Below, one piece after another: positions 18,693-25,902 of a stretch of DNA of 38,608 nucleotides (position 1 is the first letter of the stretch; each line of letters starts with the position of its first letter). The DNA lies in NCBI GenBank assembly GCA_021647315.1, contig JAKIUY010000031.1:1-38608 (forward strand), written 5' to 3'. The notes below the pieces were generated by a model that had not been told where the DNA came from, did not search any database, and worked only from the letters and a program-made list of their open reading frames with translations. The translations under genes were made by a program, and so were the position numbers. Source of the DNA: Victivallaceae bacterium (lineage in GTDB: Bacteria; Verrucomicrobiota; Lentisphaeria; Victivallales; Victivallaceae).

Positions 18693-18742
18693 CCGGTAAC
18701 GCAGCATGATTGACAGCAGAATGTTTTTTTAAAAGCGGAAAA

Positions 18743-18832
18743 ACAGACAGGCAGAATGATTAGTGGCAGACCTGAGCTTGTGAACGAGGCTGATCTTGCA
18801 TCAGCAATGAGCGTAGCGAATGGCAATCATTT
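18743..18832 (-). repeat. Repeat family B, copy 2 (inverted)
   Basis: The reverse complement of the element at 5783-5850: CAGACCTGAGCTTGTGAACG, then CAATGAGCGTAGCGAATGGC. It begins with GACAGGCAGAATGATT, a short motif that also appears at 19561-19576. It fills the space between the AraC gene and the toxin gene. Confidence 0.8.
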
Positions 18833-18869
18833 TAAAAAGCAAAAAGCTAGGCAGGGTAATTTTTTACAA

Positions 18870-19202
18870 TTAACGGAAATTGGTATCTTTGATTAATCGT
18901 TTTAGGTTCTTGTCAGATATTGTATCAAATTCTGACTTATCATAGATGGACAGTAGATATACTATATTGTTGGTTATCTTATAAGTGGTAATTATTCTGG
19001 CTCCGCCACTTTTACCCTTTCCTTTGCTCCTTACTGCAATCCTTATTTTGTAGCAAGAACTTCCCAAATGTATGCCGAAAGTAGGTTGCTCAGTTAACTG
19101 TTCGGCTAAATGAGTGAGTTCATCTTTCAGGGAATTATATTTTTTTAGTAGACGTTTCGCCTCTTTTTGAAAATTATCTGTGGCTATTATTTTAGCTTTC
19201 AT
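18870..19202 (-). CDS. RelE/ParE-type toxin
   Basis: A 110-residue basic protein resembling the RelE/ParE toxin superfamily: an N-terminal helical hairpin (FQKEAKRLLKKYNSLKDELT) followed by the strands CYKIRIAVRSKGKGKSGGAR, TTYKITNNIVYLLSIYDKSE. RelE toxins cut mRNA in the ribosome and ParE toxins poison gyrase; which applies here cannot be told. The KGKGKSGG segment and YLLSIYDKSE ending match a subgroup common in Bacteroidetes and PVC genomes. Its start codon overlaps the end of the antitoxin gene by 11 bases, implying translational coupling. Confidence 0.82.
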   Translation of the reverse strand: MKAKIIATDNFQKEAKRLLKKYNSLKDELTHLAEQLTEQPTFGIHLGSSCYKIRIAVRSKGKGKSGGARIITTYKITNNIVYLLSIYDKSEFDTISDKNLKRLIKDTNFR

Positions 19203-19410
19203 TTAGAAACTCTTGTAGAGTTACTGCATTTTTATGGCTTTTTTCTATTTCTGCCATCTCATTGAATGCAGCACTTAAGGATGTTTTCATTTTGCTGTAT
19301 TGCTGGAGCTGGGTATAGTCGTTGGTGAGCTTTGTCCACTCTTTGAATGGGATTTGAACTGCGGTCGTAGCACCAGTCGAATTAGTTAAATATTGAATGT
19401 GTAGTTGCAT
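19192..19410 (-). CDS. Antitoxin partner of the RelE/ParE toxin
   Basis: A 72-residue protein starting MQLHIQYLTNSTG, with AAGG nine bases before this ATG; an earlier ATG at 19443 lacks a ribosome site. The TAVQIPFKEWTKL segment is typical of antitoxins paired with this RelE subgroup. The C-terminal half (EIEKSHKNAVTLQEFLNES) is the likely toxin-wrapping tail. There is no obvious DNA-binding motif beyond the N-terminal strand-helix region. Confidence 0.8.
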   Translation of the reverse strand: MQLHIQYLTNSTGATTAVQIPFKEWTKLTNDYTQLQQYSKMKTSLSAAFNEMAEIEKSHKNAVTLQEFLNES

Positions 19411-19617
19411 TTTTTTATACCTTATTTTTGTCTTATTATGCATTGTTTATTTAGTTTTACTCATAACATATAATAAGATAGCTCAAAAATAATGTAAATC
19501 AATATTATCGTTCTGTTTTAGTAATATTCGTATTGTTTATCATTTTTTTAGTTAAAGCTAGACAGGCAGAATGATTGACAGCAGAATGATTTTTTTAACC
19601 ACTAACTGACACTAACT

Positions 19618-19750
19618 AGACCCTGCTCGAAAAGGTCGCGCGGATACATTTTTTGTTGGAGTACAGACTTTAGTCTGCAATTTATACGCTCAAAAAAGCA
19701 GACTAAAGTCTGTACTCCAACGGGCGTTATACCCTTTTCGAGCAAGGTCT
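19618..19750. repeat. MITE-like element family C, complete copy (133 bp)
   Basis: Outer inverted ends AGACCCTGCTCGAAAAGG and CCTTTTCGAGCAAGGTCT (one mismatch) enclose a hairpin with perfect 23-bp arms (19656-19678 and 19698-19720, starting TTGGAGTACAGACTTTAGTC). It has no coding capacity. It has the form of a miniature inverted-repeat element and lies in the 396-bp gap between the antitoxin and the sigma-54 activator. The rest of the gap carries short CAGAATGATT motifs. Confidence 0.85.
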
Positions 19751-19806
19751 AACTATACACTAAAATAAATTGTTACCTTTTAAAAATTATTCTGTCAAAG
19801 CTTTGG

Positions 19807-21318
19807 TTACTGTTTTTTCTGCCAGTTGTCTAAGGTTTGATAGTTGTTGAAACCTAATAGTTTGGCGGCTTGGCTTTTATTGCCGTTGGTTTCATTCAAT
19901 GCCTTGTCAATAAATTGTCCGGCTATTTCACTTAAAACCTTTTTCAGTTTAAAGTCTTGGGTTATAGCAGTCAAATTTGTTAGTTGATCTATTATTGGAG
20001 CACTCGCTGAAGATGGTTTGCTGAAAATAGCATTTGCGACATCTGTGATGGTAATGGTTTCATGCTGTGCCCAGAGAATCAGCCGAGTGATGGTATTGCG
20101 CAATTCACGAATATTACCCGGCCAGGCATGTTGAGTTAAACTGTTCTTTGCCCCCGCCGAAAGCTTGCGATCAGTCCAGGTCGCTTGATGAATGGTTTTA
20201 AATTCACGATTGGTTTCATTAATAAAAAAGTCAATCAACAGTCCTAAATCGCCTTGTCGTTCACGCAGTGGAGGTAGTTTTAACACCCCAATCGCCAGAC
20301 GGTGAAAAAGGTCTTCGCGAAACTTGCCAGCCACCACCGCTGCCATGAGATCGCGATTAGTTGCACTGATGATTCTTATATTGACCTTGATTGGCGCAAC
20401 GGTGCCGACTCGGACAACTGACTGTTCTTGAATAACCCGCAACAGTTTAACCTGAGCATAAAGCGGTAGTTCGCCGATCTCATCGAGAAATAGCGTACCG
20501 CCGTCGGCGGATTCGATATAACCTTTTTTCAGTGTTGCCGCCCCGGTGAAAGCCCCTTTTTCGTGGCCGAAAAATTCTGATTCAAACAGATTTTCAGGAA
20601 TTGCTCCGCAGTTTACTTCGATAAATGGTCCATCTTTTCTGGGCGATGAAGCATGAATGGCACGGGCGAACAGCTCTTTGCCAGTGCCGGATTCACCGTT
20701 AATTAAAACGGGAATATCGTGCATTGCTACGATACGTGAACGGTTAATCAACTCCTGCATTGCCTGGCATTGATGGATGATTGCGTCAAATTCCGCTACC
20801 TGTGGTGGCAGTCCTTGAGTGATACGCAAAATATCAGCATCGTTAATCAACGCCAATGGGGGACAATAGTCGGCAGCAAGCTCGAATGGAATTGAGATCA
20901 CCTTTGCGCCGGATTCAACAGATGACTGGATCAACTCCGCAGGATAGGAGGTTTTTGCCAGAATAATCCAAATTGCTGCCATCGCCGAGGTGCCGGGGCT
21001 GATATGATAGGTGAATTTTGCCGCCGGAACCTGTTGACGCACTTTACCAAGTGCTGTCGTCACTGCCTCATAGATTGTCGCAAAATCCATCGGGTTTGCC
21101 AGTTGACATGAATGCAGCTGGATTTTCGCAGTAGTCCGCTCTTGTAGCCAATCAGAATAGATTTGCACCGTTGCCGCATCCATATCAGTCAGTAGCTGAA
21201 CTTCAGCAAACTCAAACGCCCTCACCGCCTGGGCAATTGGCCCGACACCGTCAATCTCGCCTTTAGCGGCTCTAATATCGGTCATCCCGATCCAGCAGAA
21301 TAGTATCTTATGTGTCAT
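19807..21318 (-). CDS. Sigma-54 activator with RtcR/CARF-like sensor domain
   Basis: A 503-residue enhancer-binding protein. Residues 1-165 form an alpha/beta sensor resembling the CARF-like domain of RtcR: HKILFCWIGMTD at the first strand and YHISPGTSAMAAIWI (about 104-118), the Rossmann-like ligand motif. Residues 180-415 are the AAA+ module with Walker A GESGTGKE (about 208-215), the sigma-54 contact loop GAFTGA (about 255-260), Walker B GGTLFLDEIGE and arginine-finger region FREDLFHRL. The C-terminus is a Fis-type helix-turn-helix (KSQAAKLLGFNNYQTL, about 481-496). RtcR activates RNA-repair genes at sigma-54 promoters when its CARF domain binds an RNA-derived ligand. No rtcB or rtcA is nearby; instead a sigma-54 promoter faces away at 21885, so this gene probably activates the cluster on the plus strand. 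Confidence 0.88.
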   Translation of the reverse strand: MTHKILFCWIGMTDIRAAKGEIDGVGPIAQAVRAFEFAEVQLLTDMDAATVQIYSDWLQERTTAKIQLHSCQLANPMDFATIYEAVTTALGKVRQQVPAAKFTYHISPGTSAMAAIWIILAKTSYPAELIQSSVESGAKVISIPFELAADYCPPLALINDADILRITQGLPPQVAEFDAIIHQCQAMQELINRSRIVAMHDIPVLINGESGTGKELFARAIHASSPRKDGPFIEVNCGAIPENLFESEFFGHEKGAFTGAATLKKGYIESADGGTLFLDEIGELPLYAQVKLLRVIQEQSVVRVGTVAPIKVNIRIISATNRDLMAAVVAGKFREDLFHRLAIGVLKLPPLRERQGDLGLLIDFFINETNREFKTIHQATWTDRKLSAGAKNSLTQHAWPGNIRELRNTITRLILWAQHETITITDVANAIFSKPSSASAPIIDQLTNLTAITQDFKLKKVLSEIAGQFIDKALNETNGNKSQAAKLLGFNNYQTLDNWQKKQ

Positions 21319-21347
21319 TTTATCAACTCTCTAGTTTTTAGTCATCA

Positions 21348-21430
21348 AAGTACCATGCGTTGTCCCAACGCATACAAGGGCTCATATCATGAGCTACTAC
21401 TACCAAGTACCATGCGTTGTCCCAACGCAT
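21348..21430. repeat. Two 26-bp direct repeats, each a perfect hairpin
   Basis: AAGTACCATGCGTTGTCC followed by CAACGCAT occurs at 21348-21373 and again at 21405-21430. Each copy holds the perfect dyad ATGCGTTG-TCC-CAACGCAT. They lie 30-110 bp upstream of the sigma-54 activator's start and about 460-530 bp from the sigma-54 promoter. They could be activator binding sites or an ordinary palindromic repeat. Confidence 0.6.
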
Positions 21431-21444
21431 GGATAGCTTTTTTT

Positions 21445-21554
21445 ATCCCTGTAAGGGATTTACAGCGTAGCCCACGGTAGCACCGTGGGTTTTATAATAT
21501 CATAAATTAGTTCCCTATAGGGGAACCTCAATATTGTTGTTCCCCGCTAGGGAA
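21445..21554. repeat. Cluster of short palindromes
   Basis: Four small hairpins follow one another: ATCCCTGTAAGGGAT (21445-21459), CCCACGGTAGCACCGTGGG (21471-21489), TTCCCTATAGGGGAA (21511-21525) and TTCCCCGCTAGGGAA (21540-21554). With the direct repeats just before, they fill the space upstream of the activator gene. Nothing coding is seen here. Confidence 0.6.
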
Positions 21555-21661
21555 CTGTTCTTTTTGTTTAAACACCCACCGCGATGCGATGGGCTACGTT
21601 GTTATACCCTTTCAGGGGGTTAATTTTTAAGTTTGATCTATTAATACTGAGAGCCTTATCC

Positions 21662-21817
21662 ATGAGCAATAGAAATGAGACCAAATCTTTTCAATTATGT
21701 GAAACATTTAAAAATACAAGGTTATTAATTTATGTTTTAATAAATTATTTTATACTCAATATAATTTATTTTATGATTTTTGCAAGTATGTTGTTGCTGC
21801 GAATATGGACAAGGTAA
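21662..21817 (+). CDS. Possible small membrane protein
   Basis: A 51-residue open frame starting MSNRNETKSF with one long hydrophobic segment (LIYVLINYFILNIIYFMIFA) and a short basic tail. GAGAG lies about eight bases before the ATG. The AT-rich base composition makes chance hydrophobic frames common, so support is weak. It sits just before the sigma-54 promoter and is not part of the transcript that starts there. Confidence 0.25.
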   Translation: MSNRNETKSFQLCETFKNTRLLIYVLINYFILNIIYFMIFASMLLLRIWTR

Positions 21818-21884
21818 TTATGATTATTTTTATTTCATTGATTAACAAGGGATTACAGTTTCTTTGTTGTCTATAATTAAAAAG

Positions 21885-21902
21885 TTGGCACGGCTACTGC
21901 TA
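21885..21902 (+). promoter_or_regulatory. Sigma-54 (-24/-12) promoter
   Basis: TTGGCACGGCTACTGCTA fits the -24/-12 consensus (TGGCACG, then TTGCW): GG at 21887-21888 and GC at 21899-21900 with exactly 10 bases between. It lies about 115 bp before the helicase remnant and faces away from the sigma-54 activator gene, so that activator is the natural regulator. The downstream plus-strand genes could be read from here as a long operon. Confidence 0.75.
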
Positions 21903-22017
21903 TAATGATTGCAACAAGTGAAAACAGATGAAAAACGGCTATGCCAGAACGTCGAACAGCGAAAATAAACAGGGAAAATATAAATCCCTATTAGATTAAA
22001 ATATGGAGAATGACTGA

Positions 22018-22637
22018 ATGAATATGTTTATTGATTATTATAAATTGCTTCAGGGAGCAGATAAAACTATCGTGGTTGTGCCAACTAAAGTATTGCAACA
22101 GCAATGGCGCGATAATTTTATTGAAAAATGTGGGGTAGCACCGAGCATGATTCAGCTTCACGGCGGGAATAACCGTAAATCGCTTAATACGGCAGCAAAT
22201 ATTCATATTTTTATCATCAATACCGCAGTTAGAATATTTGCTGATTATATTCCTCAATTGGCAAAGGAACATTCGCTATTGCTGTTAGCAGATGAATGTC
22301 ATCGTTACGGTTCAGAGAAAAATGGGGCAAAAATTATTATTATTCATGAATTGATTGAAGAGTTGGAATTCATCGCTTCAGCATTGCAAAACGCTGAAAT
22401 TGAGCATATAGTGTATCATTCAAAAATGGGCAATCAGGTGAAAATCGAGCATTGGAAACTTTTAAACCCCAGCCCCAAACGGTAATGTTAGCCTGTAAAG
22501 CCCTGGATGAAAGACTTGATGTTCCAGATTGTCATGTGACGATTATTGTTGCCGGTTCAACTGAAGAGGAACGCTACTCACGCGACGCTGAACACCAACT
22601 GTTTGGTAGCGTCACAAATTGGAGACTTAAGCACTAA
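22018..22637 (+). pseudogene. Decayed superfamily II DEAD/DECH-box helicase
   Basis: Two overlapping frames together hold pieces of one helicase. The first frame (22018-22485) has motif Ia-like KTIVVVPTKVLQQQW and motif II LLLADECHRYGS, then jumps directly to the C-terminal lobe strand KIIIIHELIEELE and IVYHSK. The second frame (22452-22637) continues with ALDERLDVPDCHVTIIVAGS, the motif V region, and a damaged motif VI. Missing are Walker A, all sequence between motif II and the second lobe (about 150 residues or more), and the arginine finger; the frame is also shifted near 22470. The first frame has a ribosome site (GGAG) and could still yield a peptide. Helicases of this type belong to restriction, DNA-repair or phage-defence loci. 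Confidence 0.8.
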
Positions 22638-22743
22638 AACAGCTTGAAAAAAAATCATAAGAGTTCATTTTAAAAATTATTCATGCAATTTTGCAATATA
22701 GATGGAGAAATTTGTAAATTTTAAAAATAGAGGAAGTTAAACC

Positions 22744-24969
22744 ATGAAATATTTATTTATCATTTTTGTTATAACTATTTTGAACACTGTCATTGTATTT
22801 GCAGCGGTTGAAAAGATAAATTATACCCCAGCAGAGTTGCCATGCTACGAATATTGCAATCCGCAGTTCAACTCTATCCTCAAAGGCATGGATACAGATA
22901 TGGTTGAAGTGCCTTATATCAGTTGTCCTAAAGTTGTTGTCTATCAAAAGGCAATAATGGTTCTCGCTGTAATAGATGATAAATTAAGTTTCAAGCAAAA
23001 GAATGTTGCTAATTTTACCCGAGGGGCTATTTATTTAAATATTACAAGTGGAGTCAATCTAGAAAAGGTATCTGAGCAAAAGCTCAAGCAGGTAAAAAAT
23101 GAAATCGATACACTATTAGGAAGAAATAAATATCATATGTTTGCATATTATTATTCTAAAGTAAGAAATTACAATGAATATGATTATGAAAAAATGGGGT
23201 ATGTCTACTTCTATATAACAACAGATATTAATGGCATACAAAAAGATTTGAGAGAATTTGCTTTAAAAAAACTGGGAGTAACCTTAATTAACAAGTATGA
23301 ATTATTGAAAAATCACCCTACCAAAGAAACATTACTCAAGTTATTAAACGATCAAGACCCGCAAATAAGAGCCGCAGCAGCTATAATTGTTATTAAGCAG
23401 TATCTAAATTATAGAAATGATAAGGAAAAAGGATTTATAGGCATTAAACCTTCCCAAAAATTATTAGTGGCAATTAGTAAATTTCGCAATGATAATAGTG
23501 TTACTGTTCGTGTGATATTAGCGAGTCATGGATATTTTGCTAAATTTTATTTTAAAGATAAAGATTGGCGAGTACGTAAAGCTGTAGCAGAAAGTGGAAA
23601 GTATCTACAAATTCTTAAAAATGATAAATCTATAGAAGTTGCAAATGAGGCAAGAAGGCAGTTGAATTTACCTCTTATTAATTCCACTGAAGGAAACGAT
23701 AAACGGCCTGTTGCTGAGAAAAAACGTAACCATGGCATGAATGATGATACTCCGCAATCAAATAACACATCACACACCCGCGACACTAGTATTATTATTG
23801 TTTCAAATGACCTGCAACAATCTGTAATAAGAGCCAGAGGAGACATTCAGTATAAAAATGGTAAACTTAGAGAAGTTTGGGGTGGAAGATATGGAGATTG
23901 GATAGATCTGACCGTAATGAATAACGTTTTGCAAGAATCTGTAATAAGAGGCAGAGGGCATATACAGTATAAAAATGGAAAACTTAGAGAAGTTTGGGGT
24001 GGAAGATATGGAGATTGGATAGATCTGACCGTAATGAATAACGTTTTGCAAGAATCTGTAATAAGAGGCAGAGGGCATATACAGTATAAAAATGGAAAAC
24101 TCAGAGAAGCCTGGGGACATTCATATGGGGATTGGATTACAATTAGAAATAATACTAATATGTGTGCAGATAATGGTACAGAAAAAAATAAAATAAATAA
24201 TAAACGGCCCATTGCTGCGAAAGAAGATTCATTTAGACGTCAAAAGGAGAAACAGGAAACAAATTCTATGGGGCATGAGATAACTATCATTGAAGCATCA
24301 TACGGTGCAGGTGAAAACTGGATCGATGTAAAGGAGCAATTGAAAAAACATGCTAAAAATGGAGTCATAAAAATAATGATCAATAACCCTAATATGGGCG
24401 GAGATCCTGCTTATCGGGTAGATAAAATATTAAAGCTAAAATATAAATATATGGGGAAAACTTTCAAGTATTGGTATCCTGAAGGATTTACATTTAGGAT
24501 ACCATACGAAAAACATCCTAGAAAAATAAAGATAACAATTAGAACTGGACGGGGCAGTTATTCCGGCACCAAAAGCATGAATATCGATTCAGCCATTAAT
24601 GGCTCCAGAAAACACGTCAGGCTATGCACAAAAAAGCGGTTTCCGCGTGGTAGCGTTAATTCCTTTACAATTTCTACCCAAGGGCGAAGAAGAAAAATTA
24701 CATTTTGGGAACTTTCCGTCGCAGGTCATGATGCATGGGATATTGATTGGATAATATTTGAGTTGTCTTGCGGAAGGATGTGGTATTTTTCTGGTAGCCC
24801 GATGCCATTATCCAGTCACAAAAAAGATGTAAGACTATTTAGAGCACAAACCAGCATTGATTTTATTTTTTCAGGTCTGAAGCAAGGCACCATAAGAGCA
24901 GATAATCCTTATGGCTATAAGAAAGACTATCCCTGGGTAAAAAAAGTAAAAGGTATAAAATTTAATTAA
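22744..24969 (+). CDS. Exported HEAT-repeat protein with 39-residue repeats, DUF3395-like and PLAT-like domains
   Basis: A 741-residue protein with a signal peptide (ending near VFAA, residue 21). Residues about 25-185 are an unrecognised domain. Residues 190-310 look like HEAT repeats (KETLLKLLNDQDPQIRAAAA, KDKDWRVRKAVAESG). Residues 355-470 hold three near-identical 39-residue units with core YKNGKLREVWGGRYGDWI. Residues 511-590 resemble DUF3395, the C-terminal domain of DNAJC11-type proteins (ITIIEASYGAGENWIDV, MGGDPAYRV, LKLKYKYMGKTF, FRIPYEKH). Residues 595-685 resemble a PLAT/LH2 beta-sandwich (FPRGSVNSFTIS, GHDAWDIDWIIFEL). The domain names other than HEAT are my reading of short motifs. 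The combination is not one I recognise. It is AT-rich, has AGGAAG before the ATG, and is in line with the kinase genes, so it may be an envelope sensor or effector of the cluster. Confidence 0.7.
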   Translation: MKYLFIIFVITILNTVIVFAAVEKINYTPAELPCYEYCNPQFNSILKGMDTDMVEVPYISCPKVVVYQKAIMVLAVIDDKLSFKQKNVANFTRGAIYLNITSGVNLEKVSEQKLKQVKNEIDTLLGRNKYHMFAYYYSKVRNYNEYDYEKMGYVYFYITTDINGIQKDLREFALKKLGVTLINKYELLKNHPTKETLLKLLNDQDPQIRAAAAIIVIKQYLNYRNDKEKGFIGIKPSQKLLVAISKFRNDNSVTVRVILASHGYFAKFYFKDKDWRVRKAVAESGKYLQILKNDKSIEVANEARRQLNLPLINSTEGNDKRPVAEKKRNHGMNDDTPQSNNTSHTRDTSIIIVSNDLQQSVIRARGDIQYKNGKLREVWGGRYGDWIDLTVMNNVLQESVIRGRGHIQYKNGKLREVWGGRYGDWIDLTVMNNVLQESVIRGRGHIQYKNGKLREAWGHSYGDWITIRNNTNMCADNGTEKNKINNKRPIAAKEDSFRRQKEKQETNSMGHEITIIEASYGAGENWIDVKEQLKKHAKNGVIKIMINNPNMGGDPAYRVDKILKLKYKYMGKTFKYWYPEGFTFRIPYEKHPRKIKITIRTGRGSYSGTKSMNIDSAINGSRKHVRLCTKKRFPRGSVNSFTISTQGRRRKITFWELSVAGHDAWDIDWIIFELSCGRMWYFSGSPMPLSSHKKDVRLFRAQTSIDFIFSGLKQGTIRADNPYGYKKDYPWVKKVKGIKFN
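23818..24145 (+). repeat. 117-bp in-frame tandem repeat, about 2.8 copies
   Basis: Successive units of exactly 117 bases encode the 39-residue repeats of the exported protein. Units two and three are almost identical at DNA level over TTTTGCAAGAATCTGTAATA and beyond, while the first and last edges have drifted (GACCTGCAACAATCTGTAAT; GAAGCCTGGGGACATTCATA). The near identity points to recent duplication and possible copy-number variation between strains. Confidence 0.9.
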
Positions 24970-25067
24970 CCGGCTATTGCGAGTGATTAATATTATTACA
25001 AAACAAAATTTGCAGTTGATGTAATAAACATGTAACGCATAAAAATGAATGCATTATAAGGTGTATA

Positions 25068-25859
25068 ATGAATAAAAACCAAATTACAATTTCAGAAAGT
25101 GTCTATGAGAGATTAAAACAGTTGGCAGACCCTTTTGAAGATACACCGGAAACTGTTATTCTAAATCTTTTAGATTTCTATGACAATATTTCTAATATTC
25201 CCGAAATATCAACTATACTCAAGGGGATAAGTGATGATATTCATGAAATTACTGCGGGTGTCGCTAAGGCAAATGCCACAGTTATATCTATAAATGAGAG
25301 AATGGCAGCGATACTTGATAATACCAATAATGGTTGTCAGAAAAATACTGAAACCGCAGCTGAAAAGTCAAATACATTCTCCGCTATCAATGGAACAAGT
25401 GAAGATTATCAGAAATCTACAGTGGAAATATCACAAAAAATCACTATCCCAGAGCATGGAGAAAATGAACCTACTATTAAAAAATTTAACCCTGCTAAAC
25501 CGCCTAAACTTGCCTTTACAAAAATTATATCGGCTCAAATTGATGGCAAGATTGCAACAGGCTGGAATGAACTTGTCGCTATTGTTCATGAAATTGCATT
25601 GTCATCTGGATTGACAAAAAAGGATTTATCAATGCAATCATTATCAAAAATATTTGATGGAGAATATACCGAAGATGGCTATCGTTATATTAAAGCAATT
25701 GATATGTCTATCCAGAATGTCAGTTCCGATTTTGCATGGCGAAATGCCTATTACCTTGCAAATGAAATAGGCAAAATAATTGAAATAACTTTCAAATGGC
25801 GAGATGACAATAGAGCGTCATTCCCTGGTTCAATAGCAATGTTCACCAAAGATGTATAA
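25068..25859 (+). CDS. Two-domain protein of unknown function with RHH-like N-terminus
   Basis: A 263-residue soluble protein. Residues 1-45 (ITISESVYERLKQLADPFED, then TPETVILNLLDFYD) resemble a short ribbon-helix-helix-like oligomerisation segment seen at the start of several restriction- and defence-linked proteins. A helical, polar linker (about 50-145) follows. Residues 150-263 form a compact domain with TKIISAQIDGKIATGWNELV, SIQNVSSDFAWRNAYYLANE and an EITFKWRDDN strand near the end; I have an impression of a recurrent uncharacterised domain but cannot name it. A GGTGT leader gives only a weak ribosome site. It lies 98 bp after the exported protein and 43 bp before the histidine kinase, all on one strand, consistent with an operon. 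Confidence 0.65.
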   Translation: MNKNQITISESVYERLKQLADPFEDTPETVILNLLDFYDNISNIPEISTILKGISDDIHEITAGVAKANATVISINERMAAILDNTNNGCQKNTETAAEKSNTFSAINGTSEDYQKSTVEISQKITIPEHGENEPTIKKFNPAKPPKLAFTKIISAQIDGKIATGWNELVAIVHEIALSSGLTKKDLSMQSLSKIFDGEYTEDGYRYIKAIDMSIQNVSSDFAWRNAYYLANEIGKIIEITFKWRDDNRASFPGSIAMFTKDV

Positions 25860-25902
25860 AAACGAAATATAAACATAATTTATTTTTATTAGGATTAGTA
25901 AT

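Noticed and set aside
19807-21318. Assigning the activator as rtcR itself
   Set aside because: Sensor and overall layout resemble RtcR, but there is no rtcB or rtcA nearby and the sensor is divergent, so a gene symbol is not justified.
21348-21554. CRISPR array
   Set aside because: The palindromes differ from each other, only one is duplicated, spacing is irregular and no cas genes are present. The CARF-like domain alone does not imply CRISPR.
23803-24212. Minus-strand repetitive frames opposite the 117-bp repeats
   Set aside because: They merely mirror the tandem repeat in the exported-protein gene and have no ribosome site.
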